From positions 186,001-250,000 of the forward strand of contig NZ_JAAJBU010000003.1 in assembly GCF_011392125.1 (NCBI RefSeq): 64,000 bases of DNA, read 5' to 3'. Under the pieces are notes generated by a model, which did not search any database, was not told the origin of the DNA, and saw only the letters and a program-made list of their open reading frames with translations. Below are positions 26,415-35,021 of this stretch, in pieces; position 1 is the stretch's first letter, and every line of letters starts with the position of its first letter. This stretch comes from Flavobacterium lotistagni. GTDB taxonomy: Bacteria > Bacteroidota > Bacteroidia > Flavobacteriales > Flavobacteriaceae. The translations under genes and the position numbers were made by a program.

Positions 26415-27803
26415 ATGGACAATATAAAATCCTATGTGCAGCAGCACAAAGACCGCTTTATCAACGAACTGATCGAGCTTCTGAAAATTCCATCGGTAAG
26501 TGCTGATCCAGCTTATTCCCAAGATGTCATCGACACCGCCAACGCGGTCAAAGAAAGTCTCGAAAAGGCCGGCTGCGATGTAGTCGAAATATGTGACACT
26601 CCAGGCTATCCGATTGTTTATGGAGAGAAAATCATCGATAGAAACTTGCCCACCGTTTTAGTCTACGGCCATTACGATGTACAACCACCCGACCCGATGG
26701 ACCTCTGGACTTCACCGCCATTCGAACCTGTCATAAAAACGACCGAAATCCATCCAGAAGGCGCCATTTTCGCCAGAGGTTCTTGTGATGACAAAGGCCA
26801 GATGTACATGCACGTCAAAGCCTTAGAATATATGGTACAGTCGAATACTTTACCTTGCAATGTGAAGTTTATGATTGAAGGTGAAGAGGAAGTCGGCTCG
26901 AAAAGTTTGGGCTGGTTCGTAGAGCGCAATCAGGAAAAACTCAAAAACGACGTCATTCTGATTTCCGATACCGGCATGATTTCCAACCAACAACCTTCAA
27001 TTACCACTGGGCTCCGCGGCCTAAGCTATGTAGAAGTCGAAGTAACCGGCCCGAACCGAGATTTACATTCAGGATTGTATGGCGGCGCGGTAGCCAATCC
27101 GATCAATGTATTGGCGAAAATGATCGCTTCCCTACACGACGAAAACAACCACATTACCATTCCTGGTTTTTACGACAAAGTAGAAGAATTATCTGCCGCC
27201 GAACGTGCCGAAATGGCCAAAGCTCCGTTTGATTTGGAGAAATATAAAAAAGCCTTAGACCTCAACGACATTTATGGCGAAAAAGGCTATGTGACCAACG
27301 AGAGAAATTCCATCCGCCCAACTTTAGATGTCAACGGCATTTGGGGCGGCTATACCGGCGAAGGTGCAAAAACTGTCATTGCCAGCAAAGCCTACGCAAA
27401 AATCTCGATGCGATTGGTGCCTCACCAAGATTGGGAAGAAATCACCGAATTGTTCACCAAACATTTCGAGAGCATCGCTCCGGCAGGCGTTACCGTCAAA
27501 GTAAAACCGCACCACGGTGGGCAAGGTTACGTAACCCCGATTGACAGCATCGGCTACAAGGCGGCTAACAAAGCTTATACGGAAACTTTCGGCGTTCCGG
27601 CTATTCCGGTGCGTTCTGGCGGCAGCATTCCGATTGTCGCGCTGTTTGAAAAAGAACTCAAAAGCAAAACGATCCTCATGGGTTTCGGTCTGGATTCCGA
27701 CGCGATCCATTCGCCAAATGAGCATTTCGGGATTTTTAACTTCCTTAAAGGCATCGAAACCATTCCGCTGTTTTACAAGTATTTCGTGGAGCTCAGCCAA
27801 TAA
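26415..27803 (+). CDS. M20 family dipeptidase (metallopeptidase)
   Basis: Encodes 462 residues with no signal peptide, so cytoplasmic. Metal and catalytic residues are visible in GHYDVQPPDPMDLW (His86, Asp88) and in FMIEGEEEVGSKSLGW, which carries the catalytic Glu pair. RDLHSGLYGG introduces the lid domain, whose His binds the substrate carboxylate, and HSPNEHFGI provides the final metal His. It cleaves dipeptides or related amides with two zinc or manganese ions, in peptide recycling. It is a single-gene unit closed by a large inverted repeat. Confidence 0.9.
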   Translation: MDNIKSYVQQHKDRFINELIELLKIPSVSADPAYSQDVIDTANAVKESLEKAGCDVVEICDTPGYPIVYGEKIIDRNLPTVLVYGHYDVQPPDPMDLWTSPPFEPVIKTTEIHPEGAIFARGSCDDKGQMYMHVKALEYMVQSNTLPCNVKFMIEGEEEVGSKSLGWFVERNQEKLKNDVILISDTGMISNQQPSITTGLRGLSYVEVEVTGPNRDLHSGLYGGAVANPINVLAKMIASLHDENNHITIPGFYDKVEELSAAERAEMAKAPFDLEKYKKALDLNDIYGEKGYVTNERNSIRPTLDVNGIWGGYTGEGAKTVIASKAYAKISMRLVPHQDWEEITELFTKHFESIAPAGVTVKVKPHHGGQGYVTPIDSIGYKAANKAYTETFGVPAIPVRSGGSIPIVALFEKELKSKTILMGFGLDSDAIHSPNEHFGIFNFLKGIETIPLFYKYFVELSQ

Positions 27804-27808
27804 ATCTT

Positions 27809-27865
27809 AACACGAATTCCACTAATTAGCACTAATTTTTCGTGTCAATTGGTGGAATTCGTGTT
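27809..27865 (+). terminator. Large inverted repeat after the dipeptidase gene
   Basis: AACACGAATTCCAC (27809-27822) pairs perfectly with 27852-27865. The 29-base loop contains a smaller AATTAG/CTAATT-like repeat. It is a strong hairpin but lacks a proper T run, so it may stabilise the 3' end rather than terminate. Confidence 0.5.
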
Positions 27866-27873
27866 TATTCTTT

Positions 27874-27960
27874 GGGCGTTTCCCTGCGGGCCGGGCTTTC
27901 CGTTGCAATCTTTTACGCTGAACACCAGCGCAAAAGGATTTCCACTGCTATCCCTAACGC
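27874..27960 (-). repeat. Flavobacterium-type palindromic intergenic repeat, copy 3
   Basis: On the minus strand it reads GCGTTAGGGATAGCAGTGGA, AATCCTTTTG, a hairpin, AAAAGATTGCAACGG, AAAGCCCGG. The inner arms (27910-27920 with 27926-27936) have one mismatch and a 5-base loop. It lies in the gap between the dipeptidase and the MORN-like lipoprotein. Confidence 0.78.
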
Positions 27961-28087
27961 AAACCATGGCCGTCAGGAATTTTTGGCTCTTGATCGGATA
28001 ATCGATTATAAAGCGAGCCATTGAACCCTTTGTCAATAACTTTCTGTAAAAACCCGATTCCATATCTAAATTAAACGGTTTAAGAAA

Positions 28088-28507
28088 ATGCGCTTTATAA
28101 AAATAGCGGCCTGTTTGCTGCTCATCCTAAGTGGGGTGGGCTGTAAAATCAACCAATACAAGGACAAGCAGAAACAAGGGCGTTGGGTTTACCGCGATAC
28201 AGTCAATGGCATTGTTTACCTTACCAAAGGAAAATACAAAAAAGGTATGGAAAAGAAAACCTGGAAGTACTATGCCGGGAAGACCCTCATCAAAAAAGAA
28301 AAATATGAACATGAGATTTGCAGAGTGACTACCTATCACGACAATGGCGCTATTTCGTCCCTAGGCCAAACCAAGTTGGTGGTAACCGAGACCGAGATGC
28401 ATTGGTATTATTTCGACCAGTGGTATTATTTTGATCCCAATGGCAAACCGATTGCCGTCAAAAAATATGAAAACGGGACGTTGGTTCAAGAAACCGAAAC
28501 CAACTGA
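28088..28507 (+). CDS. Lipoprotein with MORN-like repeats
   Basis: Encodes 139 residues. A lipobox ends at Cys19 (ILSGVGC). The body has repeats of the type G.W.YY..G...K...Y (KQGRWVYRDTVNG, KKTWKYYAGKTLIKKEKY, HDNGAISS, FDPNGKPIAVKKYENG), as in MORN-variant/YwqK-like proteins. These short beta-hairpins usually mediate binding; no enzyme activity is expected. Its stop is directly followed by the stop of the convergent glycosyltransferase gene. Confidence 0.65.
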   Translation: MRFIKIAACLLLILSGVGCKINQYKDKQKQGRWVYRDTVNGIVYLTKGKYKKGMEKKTWKYYAGKTLIKKEKYEHEICRVTTYHDNGAISSLGQTKLVVTETEMHWYYFDQWYYFDPNGKPIAVKKYENGTLVQETETN

Positions 28508-29749
28508 CTACTTTTTATTTTTGGCCTCGATCCAGCGCGACATATATTTGGTACTCGCTGCGGTGTGATGCAGTAATATCGAGCCCAAAAAGTTGGCCTG
28601 TCGATGCGATTTCACCGTCTGGTAAACACTCAAAATCCGTTCAATAAAGTCGTTTTCAAACAAAGATTGCTTATGCCGATTGTTTACAATTGCAACCCCA
28701 TTTTGTTGGCATTGATTCCATGATTTTTCGTCTACATATAAACTGATAGCTGCTTCAGCAATGGCTTCGGGTGAGTCGGCAATAATTCCGTTCCATGGCA
28801 TACTTCCGCACATTGATTCAGCGCCAATATTAGTAGTGACACTCGGCGTTCCGCATTGCATCGCTTCGAGCAATTTGCCTTTCGCGCCCGCTCCAAAACG
28901 AATCGGAGCCAAAACAACACGTGCTTGCCCGACTACTTTAGCCGCATTTTCTGCTCTTCCCATTATCAAAAACCGCTCTTTAGGCTGGTTCAATTGCAGC
29001 GCCTTTTGCGACGGATAAGAACCATAAACTCGCATCGAAGCTTCGGGTAATTTTTGATACACCAGCGGCCAAATGGTTTCTTTTAAATACTGTACGGTGT
29101 TCCAATTGGGTTCGTGCAGAAAATTCCCGACAAAAATAAAGTCTTGCCGCGCTTCAAACCCAATCCAGTTCTTGGTTATTGTCTCATCAATTTCATCGAC
29201 CAAAAAAGGCAAATAGTGCAGCAGATTTGAGTCGATTTTGAATTGGTTTTGCAACAATTCCATTTCAAATTCTGAAATAATCAAAGAGATATCGCACCTT
29301 AAAATACTGGCGATTTCCCTTTTGGCGGTATCGGAATACAAATCATCAAGTCTAAAGTCGCGCTTCTCTTTAAAAGCTTTTTGCCGCGCGGCCCGCAAGC
29401 AATGCAGGTCTTCGGTGTCTAGCATTCGCAGAGCATCGGGGCAATTTTCTGCTACACGCCAGCCGAATTGTTCTTCCACCATGAAGCGGTCGAACAAAAC
29501 AACCATCGGGTGCAGCGCCTTAACCCAACGGTCAAAACCAGAATCATTCATTTGGATCGCCACTTTCTCAATCCCAAGTGAAGCCAAATCGAAACTCCAT
29601 TCGCTTTCGGTTGCAGCACTGGCAAAAGTGATTTTCCAACCCTGTTTCTGAAACAAAACTATGAGTTGCAACATGCGCGAACCAGCCGCTGAAGAAGCAG
29701 GTTCAGGCCATACGGTGCCAATAATGAGTAGCGAAAAAGTGGTTTTCAT
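28508..29749 (-). CDS. Glycosyltransferase, GT4-like
   Basis: Encodes 413 residues from the ATG at 29749 (MKTTFSLLIIGTVWPEP); an 11-codon upstream extension is not family-like. The N-terminal Rossmann half contains PEPASSAAGSRMLQLI, and the C-terminal donor-binding half has APIRFGAGAKGKLLEAMQCG, the glycine-rich and Glu-containing loop of GT4 enzymes. FIFVGNFLHEPNWN begins the second domain. It would build a glycan or glycolipid from a nucleotide sugar. No other polysaccharide genes adjoin it. Confidence 0.8.
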   Translation of the reverse strand: MKTTFSLLIIGTVWPEPASSAAGSRMLQLIVLFQKQGWKITFASAATESEWSFDLASLGIEKVAIQMNDSGFDRWVKALHPMVVLFDRFMVEEQFGWRVAENCPDALRMLDTEDLHCLRAARQKAFKEKRDFRLDDLYSDTAKREIASILRCDISLIISEFEMELLQNQFKIDSNLLHYLPFLVDEIDETITKNWIGFEARQDFIFVGNFLHEPNWNTVQYLKETIWPLVYQKLPEASMRVYGSYPSQKALQLNQPKERFLIMGRAENAAKVVGQARVVLAPIRFGAGAKGKLLEAMQCGTPSVTTNIGAESMCGSMPWNGIIADSPEAIAEAAISLYVDEKSWNQCQQNGVAIVNNRHKQSLFENDFIERILSVYQTVKSHRQANFLGSILLHHTAASTKYMSRWIEAKNKK

Positions 29750-29893
29750 AATGCCTTGCAAAATAACACATTTTGGCCGCAACGGTTAAAAAATAAATTC
29801 CAGACTGTAACAACTTGAAAATTTCGGCGTTACATAAACTAAATCATCATCAAAAAATCAGCCTCGGGAAACTAAGGCATCAAATCAATCATC

Positions 29894-30994
29894 ATGTTAA
29901 AATCGTTTTTTATTCTCTGTTCTGGCGCCGACAAAAACCTGCTTCGGGATTGCTCCCAGGGCGAACAAACCAAGTTCGTCGGCATTGGCGCCACAGTTTT
30001 CTTTACTGCTGTAATGGCCTTTATTGCAAGTGCGTATGCGCTTTTCACAGTTTTTGACAGTGTTTACCCTGCAATCCTTTTCGGTGTTGTTTGGGGTTTT
30101 TTAATTTTCAACCTCGACCGTTTTATTGTTTCTACCATCCGCAAGCGGGATAGTTTCTTGAGCGAATTCCTGCAAGCGTCACCGAGGATTCTGTTGGCGA
30201 TTATCATTGCTATTGTGATTTCAAAACCGCTTGAAATTAAAATTTTCGAGAAGGAAATCAACACGGTGCTACTCAAAGAAAAGAATGCTATGGCGCTGAA
30301 CAATAAGAAGGAAGTTGCGGGTTATTTCCAATCTGACCTCGATAAGAACCAGACAAAAATCGATAGCCTCAAATCTGAAATCACTAAAAAAGAAATAGAA
30401 GTCAATTCGCTTTATCAAACCTATATTGCCGAAGCAGAAGGCACAAAAGGCACTATGAAAATGGGGAAAGGCCCTGTATTCAAGGAAAAAATCGCTAAGC
30501 ACGATCAGGCCAAAGCCGAACTCGATACCTTGCGCAAAAACAACTTGACAAAAATTGCCGAACACGAAAAAAAAATCAAAACCCTACAAGCCGATCTGGA
30601 CCAAAAAGTCACACAAACCCAGCCAATCATTGACGGTTTCGACGGGCTCATGGCGCGCATCAACGCCTTGGGCAAATTGCCTCTGGTTCCTTCGCTGTTT
30701 ATCATGCTGCTGTTTTTTGCGATAGAAACTTCACCGATTATTGCCAAACTGCTGTCTCCAAAAGGCGAATACGATTTTAAGCTAGAAGACATCGAAACTG
30801 CGCTCAAAGCCACACTATCGCAAGACAAATACCAACGTGATTTACTGGTAAAAACCAGCGCTTCCATGCACGACAAAGTATATGCAGATATAGCCCAAGA
30901 TAAAAAACTCTACGAGTTGCAGCGCAAAAAGGCCACTGAACTGCTCGAATTGCAAGCCAACGGCTTTCTCGAAAAACAAAAGAGAACACTTTAA
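29894..30994 (+). CDS. DUF4407 membrane protein
   Basis: Encodes 366 residues. The N-terminal FFILCSGADKNLLRDC and the following helices (about 30-50, 57-74 and 95-112) match DUF4407, then comes a long charged, coiled-coil-like region (about 120-245) and a fourth helix near 257-276 (PLVPSLFIMLLFFAIETSPI). The C-terminus (about 285-366) is again charged and helical. Function of the family is not established. It is monocistronic with a terminator right after the stop. Confidence 0.8.
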   Translation: MLKSFFILCSGADKNLLRDCSQGEQTKFVGIGATVFFTAVMAFIASAYALFTVFDSVYPAILFGVVWGFLIFNLDRFIVSTIRKRDSFLSEFLQASPRILLAIIIAIVISKPLEIKIFEKEINTVLLKEKNAMALNNKKEVAGYFQSDLDKNQTKIDSLKSEITKKEIEVNSLYQTYIAEAEGTKGTMKMGKGPVFKEKIAKHDQAKAELDTLRKNNLTKIAEHEKKIKTLQADLDQKVTQTQPIIDGFDGLMARINALGKLPLVPSLFIMLLFFAIETSPIIAKLLSPKGEYDFKLEDIETALKATLSQDKYQRDLLVKTSASMHDKVYADIAQDKKLYELQRKKATELLELQANGFLEKQKRTL

Positions 30995-31001
30995 AAAAAA
31001 C

Positions 31002-31030
31002 AACCCGGCAAAATCACTGTCGGGTTTTTG
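31002..31030 (+). terminator. Intrinsic terminator of the DUF4407 gene
   Basis: AACCCGGCA pairs with TGTCGGGTT (one G-U pair) over a 7-base loop, then TTTTG. It sits in the 37-bp gap to the convergent YjbR gene. Confidence 0.72.
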
Positions 31031-31031
31031 T

Positions 31032-31400
31032 TTACTTGCCGGACAAAACTTCCGCTTGTATTTTTTTTGTGAGGCTTTTAAAAACCAATTCGTAAGAATG
31101 GTCAATAAGTTCTTTCAGGAAAGCATCGTTTACTTCGCGGTTAATTTTGACGGTGTTCCAGTGCACTTTACTCATGTGGTAACCCGGCTGAATGTCATCA
31201 TATTGCGCGCGTAATTCCTCACCCCAAACTGGATCGCATTTAAGATTCACGGCAGGGTTTCCGGCTTCCCATTCTTTGAGCGAAGCGAGTGCGAACATCT
31301 TTCCGCCTACTTTAAAAACCAAAGTATCCTCGTCGAACGGGAAATGTTCGGTCACTCCTTTTTTAGATAGGCAATAGTCGAAGTATTGTTGGATGTTCAT
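31032..31400 (-). CDS. MmcQ/YjbR family protein
   Basis: Encodes 122 residues, a single MmcQ/YjbR (CyaY-like fold) domain. The N-terminus IQQYFDYCLSKKGVTEHFPF, the middle VFKVGGKMFALASL and the motif GYHMSKVHWNTVKI are the family's signature. These proteins have a double-wing DNA-binding-like shape, but their biological role is not settled. It is followed downstream only by the convergent DUF4407 terminator. The upstream gap to ruvC contains the AT-rich string TAATTAGTAGTTAGGAGTT. Confidence 0.85.
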   Translation of the reverse strand: MNIQQYFDYCLSKKGVTEHFPFDEDTLVFKVGGKMFALASLKEWEAGNPAVNLKCDPVWGEELRAQYDDIQPGYHMSKVHWNTVKINREVNDAFLKELIDHSYELVFKSLTKKIQAEVLSGK

Positions 31401-31437
31401 GAAATAGTAATTAGTAGTTAGGAGTTAGTGCGAATGC

Positions 31438-31995
31438 TTACTGCTTTTTAATTCGTTCTTCATTCTGTTTCACAAACGCATCCCAGCCTGAATAACTTTT
31501 CTCGCCGATTGTTTTTCCCGAATTAAAGAAATGACAAACCGCAGCCGCCAAGCCATCGGTGCTGTCAAGGTTTTTAGGAAGCGTTTTCAAGCCCAACAAC
31601 TGCTGGAGCATTTTGGCTACTTGCTCCTTGCTGGCGTTTCCGTTTCCGGTAATGGCCATCTTGATTTTCTTGGGTTCGTATTCGGTAATGGGAATTTGGC
31701 GCGATAATCCGGCAGCCATGGCTACACCTTGAGCGCGACCCAGTTTAAGCATCGACTGGACGTTCTTTCCGAAAAAAGGCGCTTCGATGGCAATTTCATC
31801 CGGATGGTGCGTCTCGATGAGTTCTATCGTGCGTTCAAAAATCACTTTAAGCTTGGTGTAATGGTCGTCGTATTTGCTCAAAATCAATTCGTTGAGTTGG
31901 AGGAATTCCATTTTTTTATGGACGACTTTGATGATGCCGAAACCCATAATAGTCGTTCCGGGATCAATGCCTAAGATAATGCGTTCGTTTGCCAT
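31438..31995 (-). CDS. ruvC: Crossover junction endodeoxyribonuclease RuvC
   Basis: Encodes 185 residues from the ATG at 31995 (MANERIILGIDPG); a longer upstream frame adds 42 Cys-rich codons that are not RuvC-like. The catalytic acidic residues are in ILGIDPGTT (Asp11), IAIEAPFFGKN and DSTDGLAAAVCH. It resolves Holliday junctions with the RuvAB motor during recombination. Length is normal. The divergent flippase-like gene starts 97 bp away, and the gap contains three direct CACAGATT-like repeats. Confidence 0.93.
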   Translation of the reverse strand: MANERIILGIDPGTTIMGFGIIKVVHKKMEFLQLNELILSKYDDHYTKLKVIFERTIELIETHHPDEIAIEAPFFGKNVQSMLKLGRAQGVAMAAGLSRQIPITEYEPKKIKMAITGNGNASKEQVAKMLQQLLGLKTLPKNLDSTDGLAAAVCHFFNSGKTIGEKSYSGWDAFVKQNEERIKKQ

Positions 31996-32091
31996 ATTGA
32001 AACACAGATTGCACAGATTTTCACAGATTATTGATTGAAAATCCTGACGCGTTTTGAATGCTTTGGAATTATATTGCTTTACTTTGCAGCG

Positions 32092-33036
32092 ATGATTGCA
32101 ATTCCCAACAAAGCTAAACAATTCCTAGTCTTTGCCGTTAAAGTTTTAATTGTTTGTGCGGCTTTTTACTTTATTTACCAACAACTGTCGGACAACCCAC
32201 AATTGGATTGGCAGCAATTTGTGGTTTTGTTCAAGAAAAATTACTCAATAAGCGGCGTTTTATTTTTGTTGCTGCTCAGTTTTTTGAACCGGTTTTTTGA
32301 GATTTTAAAATGGCAAAATCTGGTGTCGTCGTTCCGAAGCATTTCCTTAAGCCAAGCCACTGCCCAAGTTTTAGGGGCTTTGACCGCCGGGATTTTTACC
32401 CCGAATGGTTTGGGTGAATATGCCGGAAAAGCCCTGTTTTACGAAAAGGCAAAGGCCAAAAAAATCGTGTTTCTGAACCTGGTTTGTAATGGCATTCAAA
32501 TGTTGCTCACGGTAGTTTTCGGGATTTTAGGGCTGTTGTATTTCAACACGCAATATCCCATCATCACTTCGCAAGCCGTGGCTATTGTTACCGGATTGTG
32601 TTTGTTCTTGTTTCTTGGCTCTTTCTTCTTAAAAAAATTCACTGTCAAAGGCTATTCTATTGAAAAACTGATTCGCAAAATCAATGAAATTCCCAAACCT
32701 GTTCATCAGAAAAATGTGGTTTTGGGTTGGTGCCGTTATTTGGTTTTTTCGCACCAATATTATTTTTTGCTCTTGGCTTTTCAGGTGCAATTGCCTTATT
32801 TTTTGGTAATGTCGGCCGTGACTAGTGTTTATTTTCTGGCTTCATCGTTACCGAGTTTTCAGTTCCTAGATTTTGCTGTGAAAGGCAGTGTGGCAGTTTA
32901 TTTCTTTGGTTTTTTGGGCGTTAACCAGTGGATTGTTATATTTATCACCACGCTGATGTGGTTGCTCAATGTGGTCATTCCGGTGGTGATTGGCAGTTAT
33001 TATGTCTTGAATTTTAAACTCAAACCAACTCCATGA
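32092..33036 (+). CDS. Flippase-like integral membrane protein (LPG synthase TM-domain family)
   Basis: Encodes 314 residues from the ATG at 32092; the upstream frame overlaps the ruvC promoter region and is not native. About seven to eight hydrophobic segments are seen. Family-like features include LNRFFEILKWQNLV and GALTAGIFTPNGLGEYAGKA, the conserved loop of the lysylphosphatidylglycerol-synthase TM / UPF0104 family. Members often flip or handle lipids. Here it is coupled by a 4-bp overlap to a GT2 glycosyltransferase, so glycolipid synthesis is a fair guess. Confidence 0.75.
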   Translation: MIAIPNKAKQFLVFAVKVLIVCAAFYFIYQQLSDNPQLDWQQFVVLFKKNYSISGVLFLLLLSFLNRFFEILKWQNLVSSFRSISLSQATAQVLGALTAGIFTPNGLGEYAGKALFYEKAKAKKIVFLNLVCNGIQMLLTVVFGILGLLYFNTQYPIITSQAVAIVTGLCLFLFLGSFFLKKFTVKGYSIEKLIRKINEIPKPVHQKNVVLGWCRYLVFSHQYYFLLLAFQVQLPYFLVMSAVTSVYFLASSLPSFQFLDFAVKGSVAVYFFGFLGVNQWIVIFITTLMWLLNVVIPVVIGSYYVLNFKLKPTP

Positions 33037-34163
33037 TACTTGTGTTTTTTTTAATCATGCTGGTGTATGTGCTCACGATGGCCCAGCTGATCATTGGTTT
33101 TGGCAAAATAACATCAACGCCTTTTAAAGCAGTTCAGCCCAGAACTTTTTTCGCCCTTGTGGTTCCGTTTCGCAATGAAAGCCGGAATTTGCCTTTACTT
33201 TTAGAAAGCATTAAAAACCTGAACTACCCGAAAGATTTGTTCGAAATTATTTTGGTGGACGATGCTTCGGGTGACGATTCGGTAAAGCAAATCTACAATT
33301 GGCGCATGGAAAACGGCGTCTTTCAAACCACGCTTTTAGAAAATATCCGGTTGTCGGATTCACCGAAGAAAGATGCGATTTCGCGCGCGGTTCCTATAGT
33401 GCAACACGATTGGATTGTTACTACTGATGCCGATTGTTTGTTGCCCGAAAATTGGTTGTTGGCTCTAGATCAACACATTCAAAGCCACGAAGTGGAGCTA
33501 ATTGTTGGAGCAGTGAAATATGATGCCAAGCATACGTTGCTACACCATTTCCAGCAACTGGACTTGATGAGTTTGCAAGGCACGACGATCGGAAGTTTTG
33601 GAATGGGCTTGGGCTTTTTGTGCAACGGCGCGAATTTGTGTTATACCAAGAATTTATTCACCAAGCTACACGGTTTTGTCGGCAACAATCAAATCGCGAG
33701 CGGTGATGATGTTTTTCTGTTGCAAAAGGCGATGCGTGAATGTCCGGATAAAGTTAGTTTCTTGAAATCGACTGAAATTATTGTACGGACAAAACCCGAA
33801 TCAAGTTGGGCCGCATTATTTTCACAGCGGGTGCGTTGGGCTTCAAAAACCGGGAATTATTACAGTGTTTTTGGAAAAGATTTGGCTGTGATCGTGTTTT
33901 TGGCGAACTTTTCCCTGATTGTATGTTGTGGATTGACGATTCTTGGCTCTCGGCTTTTGGCCCCTGAAATGCTGGTCGCCTTGTTTGGATTGAAGTTCTT
34001 CACCGATGCAATTTTGCTCTATAAAACCAATCGATTTTTGCAAACTAAAAGTTTATGGTGGCTTTTGCCTGCGAGTGTGATTTACCCGTTTTTTTGTGTG
34101 AGTGTCGCGGTGTTCTCCTGGTTTGGAAATTATACTTGGAAAGGCCGCAAGTTCAAAAGATAA
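33033..34163 (+). CDS. Glycosyltransferase family 2, membrane-bound
   Basis: Encodes 376 residues. An N-terminal membrane helix (about 1-20) precedes the GT2 domain with VPFRNESRNLPLL, EIILVDDASGDD, and the DxD-type TTDADC metal site. The processive-type motif QRVRW occurs in FSQRVRWASKTGNYYSVFG, and two to three C-terminal membrane helices follow. It would transfer a sugar to a lipid or glycan at the inner membrane. Its start overlaps the flippase-like gene by 4 bp, so the two probably act together. Confidence 0.87.
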   Translation: MILVFFLIMLVYVLTMAQLIIGFGKITSTPFKAVQPRTFFALVVPFRNESRNLPLLLESIKNLNYPKDLFEIILVDDASGDDSVKQIYNWRMENGVFQTTLLENIRLSDSPKKDAISRAVPIVQHDWIVTTDADCLLPENWLLALDQHIQSHEVELIVGAVKYDAKHTLLHHFQQLDLMSLQGTTIGSFGMGLGFLCNGANLCYTKNLFTKLHGFVGNNQIASGDDVFLLQKAMRECPDKVSFLKSTEIIVRTKPESSWAALFSQRVRWASKTGNYYSVFGKDLAVIVFLANFSLIVCCGLTILGSRLLAPEMLVALFGLKFFTDAILLYKTNRFLQTKSLWWLLPASVIYPFFCVSVAVFSWFGNYTWKGRKFKR

Positions 34164-34170
34164 CGCAAAG

Positions 34171-34275
34171 CCCTAGCCCGGATGGCAGCGGCATCCTTTT
34201 GTGCCTCGGTTGGTGCTTTTCTGTGCGATTTGGCCTCCACACAAAAGATATAGCGGACAGCCGGAACAGCTTCTT
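34171..34275 (+). repeat. Flavobacterium-type palindromic intergenic repeat, copy 4 (long loop)
   Basis: Reads CCCTAGCCCGGATGGCAGCG, GCATCCTTTTG, CAAAAGATATAGCGGACAGC, CGGAACAGCTTCTT. The inner arms CTTTTGTG (34196-34203) and CACAAAAG (34240-34247) enclose a 36-base loop, much longer than in the other copies. It lies between the convergent GT2 and TonB-like lipoprotein genes. Confidence 0.8.
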
Positions 34276-34289
34276 AAAAAATAAATTCC

Positions 34290-34772
34290 TTAACGTTTTT
34301 CGACATTCAAAATCACCGGAAGGACGAATTGCGTCTTGACCGGAATGCCGCGTTTGATGGCCGGGCTGACTTTCGGGAAATCGACTAGGCGGGTTTTGAT
34401 GATGCTGTCGATTTTGGCTGTGTCGTAAGAAAGCGAGTCGAGTTGTGGCTCGAAAACGAGGTTCGAATCGGCCGAAACGGTAACTTTTACGTTGATGGTG
34501 TCGAGTTGCGGATATAAAACACTAAGCGTGTCGCCATTGAGCTTTTGTTGGATGAGTTGGGTGAGATACTCAAAAAAGCACTGTTTTTTCTGGGTTTTGT
34601 CTGCCACGGAATCGCAAGAGGCGAATTGAGGCAGCTCATCGACTTGGGTCCAATTGATGCTTTTGAGTTCTTTTTCCAGCAGCGTTTTCTCGTCGGGAAC
34701 CTGATTGGTGAAATACTGGCAGGAAGAAATGCTCAGCAAAATCAGGATCAATAAGGCAATTCGTTTTTTCAT
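34290..34772 (-). CDS. Lipoprotein with TonB C-terminal-like domain
   Basis: Encodes 160 residues. The signal peptide ends in a lipobox at Cys18 (LSISSC). The C-terminal 100 residues resemble the TonB C-terminal domain as found in Bacteroidota: KKQCFFEYLTQLIQQKL, VKVTVSADSNLVF and VSPAIKRGIPVKTQFVLPVI. It lacks the TonB membrane anchor and Pro-rich spacer, and it is anchored by lipid instead. It could contact a receptor's TonB box or another envelope partner. No ExbB/ExbD genes are near. Confidence 0.65.
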   Translation of the reverse strand: MKKRIALLILILLSISSCQYFTNQVPDEKTLLEKELKSINWTQVDELPQFASCDSVADKTQKKQCFFEYLTQLIQQKLNGDTLSVLYPQLDTINVKVTVSADSNLVFEPQLDSLSYDTAKIDSIIKTRLVDFPKVSPAIKRGIPVKTQFVLPVILNVEKR

Positions 34773-34865
34773 CTGGGCAAGCCACTAGGGTTTAAGACTG
34801 GCTAAAAGTACAATTTTATTTTAAAAGTACTGAAAATTGTTTGGCTTCGGTGTGGCCTAAAAAAC

Positions 34866-35011
34866 AAAAAAGCCATCCACAAAAGTGGAAAGCTTTTCAT
34901 TGGTCTAACTACTAAACCAGCTGCGAGTTACAAAGTCGCAGCGAAAACAACACAACTATCTTCGGCGTTCGCCTTTGGGACAAAAAAGGTTTCCGTTTCC
35001 GAAAACCTTTT
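34866..35011 (-). terminator. Cluster of three hairpins downstream of tRNA-Asp
   Basis: Reading leftward from the tRNA: a hairpin at 34984-35011 (9-bp stem, then six U), a GCTGCGA/TCGCAGC hairpin at 34920-34942, and a hairpin at 34866-34897 (AAAAGC and TCCAC arms, then six U). The first and last look like intrinsic terminators on the minus strand. The space between them has no gene. Confidence 0.55.
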
Positions 35012-35021
35012 CCCAATTTTG

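Noticed and set aside
27842..28063. Short frames over the dipeptidase 3' region
   Set aside because: They translate the inverted repeat and palindromic repeat copy 3, which are non-coding elements.
31996..32121. 42-codon N-terminal extension of ruvC
   Set aside because: Cys-rich, unlike RuvC, and overlaps the divergent gene's upstream region; MANERIILGIDPG is the natural start.
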